A DNA stretch of 5,774 bases from JBDGPU01 sp042219525 (GTDB lineage Archaea; Halobacteriota; Halobacteria; Halobacteriales; Haloferacaceae), in the NCBI GenBank assembly GCA_042219525.1, contig JBDGPU010000038.1, positions 1 to 5,774 on the forward strand, given 5' to 3'. The position numbers were made by a program, and so were the translations under genes. Below, piece after piece: positions 5,583-5,774 of the stretch (within the stretch, counting starts at the first letter, position 1; each line of letters begins with the position of its first letter). The notes beneath the pieces were generated by a model that searched no databases, was not told where the DNA came from, and saw nothing but the letters and a program-made list of their open reading frames with translations.

Positions 5583-5697
5583 GTCGCTGTCCTCGAAAAT
5601 CGGAGATTTTCGGGCTCCGAGAAATCTTCGATTTCTCGCGAAGCAGGATATCTGCGCTCTCCGCACCGCCCGCGCAGATAGTGCCTGTCTCAGCGAC
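5583..5697 (-). other. Long hairpin, right copy, with inserted side hairpins
   Basis: The inner hairpin is ATCTGCGC (5679-5672) with GCGCAGAT (5657-5650), around the loop at 5658-5671, which equals the left loop exactly. CAGG/CCTG pairs (5687-5684, 5647-5644) lie below it. The outer stem GTCGCTG pairs 5697-5691 with 5589-5583 and survives although 52 bp are inserted on its 3' side. The insert holds two perfect hairpins, 5594-5601/5605-5612 and 5618-5626/5630-5638, so the fold becomes a four-way junction. A peripheral insertion with a preserved closing stem is typical of structured RNAs. Confidence 0.65.
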
Positions 5698-5774
5698 TCC
5701 CCTTCGGCGCGACCGGCCATCGCCCTTTCAGTCCGCCAGGACAGCACCGCCCAGCAACCGCGACAGCGACAGCG

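Larger units (their letters stand above)
5418..5749 (-). repeat. Structured repeat element, right copy (R), inverted relative to L
   Basis: Read on the minus strand from 5749, this copy repeats the order of the left copy: trunk, long hairpin, CGCGAGCGGCCGAGGGC box, two tandem units and an end at AAAAGCAA (5425-5418). The trunk is near-identical to L over about 73 bp, while the tandem units have diverged far more. An extra 52 bp (5590-5641) carries two small hairpins absent from L. The element probably continues past the right edge, since L has related structure further out. No transposase or terminal duplication is visible. The possible identities are the same as for L, and the family is unrecognised. 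Confidence 0.75.

Noticed and set aside
5424..5747. 107-aa open frame on the minus strand over the right element
   Set aside because: It lies entirely within the structured repeat, with TATA-like boxes and hairpins inside it. The corresponding frame in the left copy is broken after the trunk. It is kept only as an alternative in the findings.
1..5774. CRISPR array or known insertion sequence
   Set aside because: The repeats are 78-81 bp directly abutting units without spacers, and no transposase, Cas or TnpB coding sequence is present.

Overview
The window reads as haloarchaeal (class Halobacteria) chromosome. It is GC-rich, its predicted proteins are strongly acidic, starts lack Shine-Dalgarno sequences with TATA-like boxes about 27 bases ahead of several of them (leaderless transcription), and several genes are small families I know only from haloarchaea. 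I cannot name the genus.

Layout: positions 1-591 hold no convincing gene. They carry GC-rich sequence with inverted repeats, then a repeat element (L, about 311-591). Six genes follow: a small conserved hypothetical (695-964, +), a full-length type I ABC exporter half-transporter (1043-3007, +), a DUF5789-type protein (3048-3368, -), a creatininase-family hydrolase that may be ArfB of riboflavin/F420 synthesis (3492-4301, +), a DUF5790-type acidic protein (4401-4850, -), and an MTH1187/YkoF-like thiamine-binding protein (5059-5376, +). From 5418 to the right edge lies a second copy of the repeat element (R) in opposite orientation. The six genes look like ordinary, unrelated housekeeping or conserved genes. 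The ABC/DUF5789 and creatininase/DUF5790 pairs converge, and the DUF5789/creatininase and DUF5790/thiamine-binding pairs diverge from shared promoter regions. No metabolic operon is evident.

The most interesting content is the pair of inverted flanking elements. Each has an outer trunk of about 73 bp, near-identical in L and R. Next comes a long imperfect hairpin with an identical 14-nt loop, whose stem differs between copies by a compensatory base-pair change and a matched loss of one pair. Then come two tandem 78-bp (L) or 81-bp (R) units. Each unit has an 18-bp box, an 8-bp stem/7-nt loop kept in the same register, and TATA-like boxes, and both elements end on the gene side at AAAAGCAA. 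The R copy also has two perfect small hairpins inserted inside its outer stem. This pattern suggests a repeated structured noncoding RNA or structured DNA element, not a protein gene. I cannot identify its family from memory.

Secondary points are a 30-bp tandem repeat that copies the end and stop codon of the DUF5790 gene, a palindromic TATA box between DUF5790 and the thiamine-binding gene, and a possible pseudoknot in the latter's upstream region.
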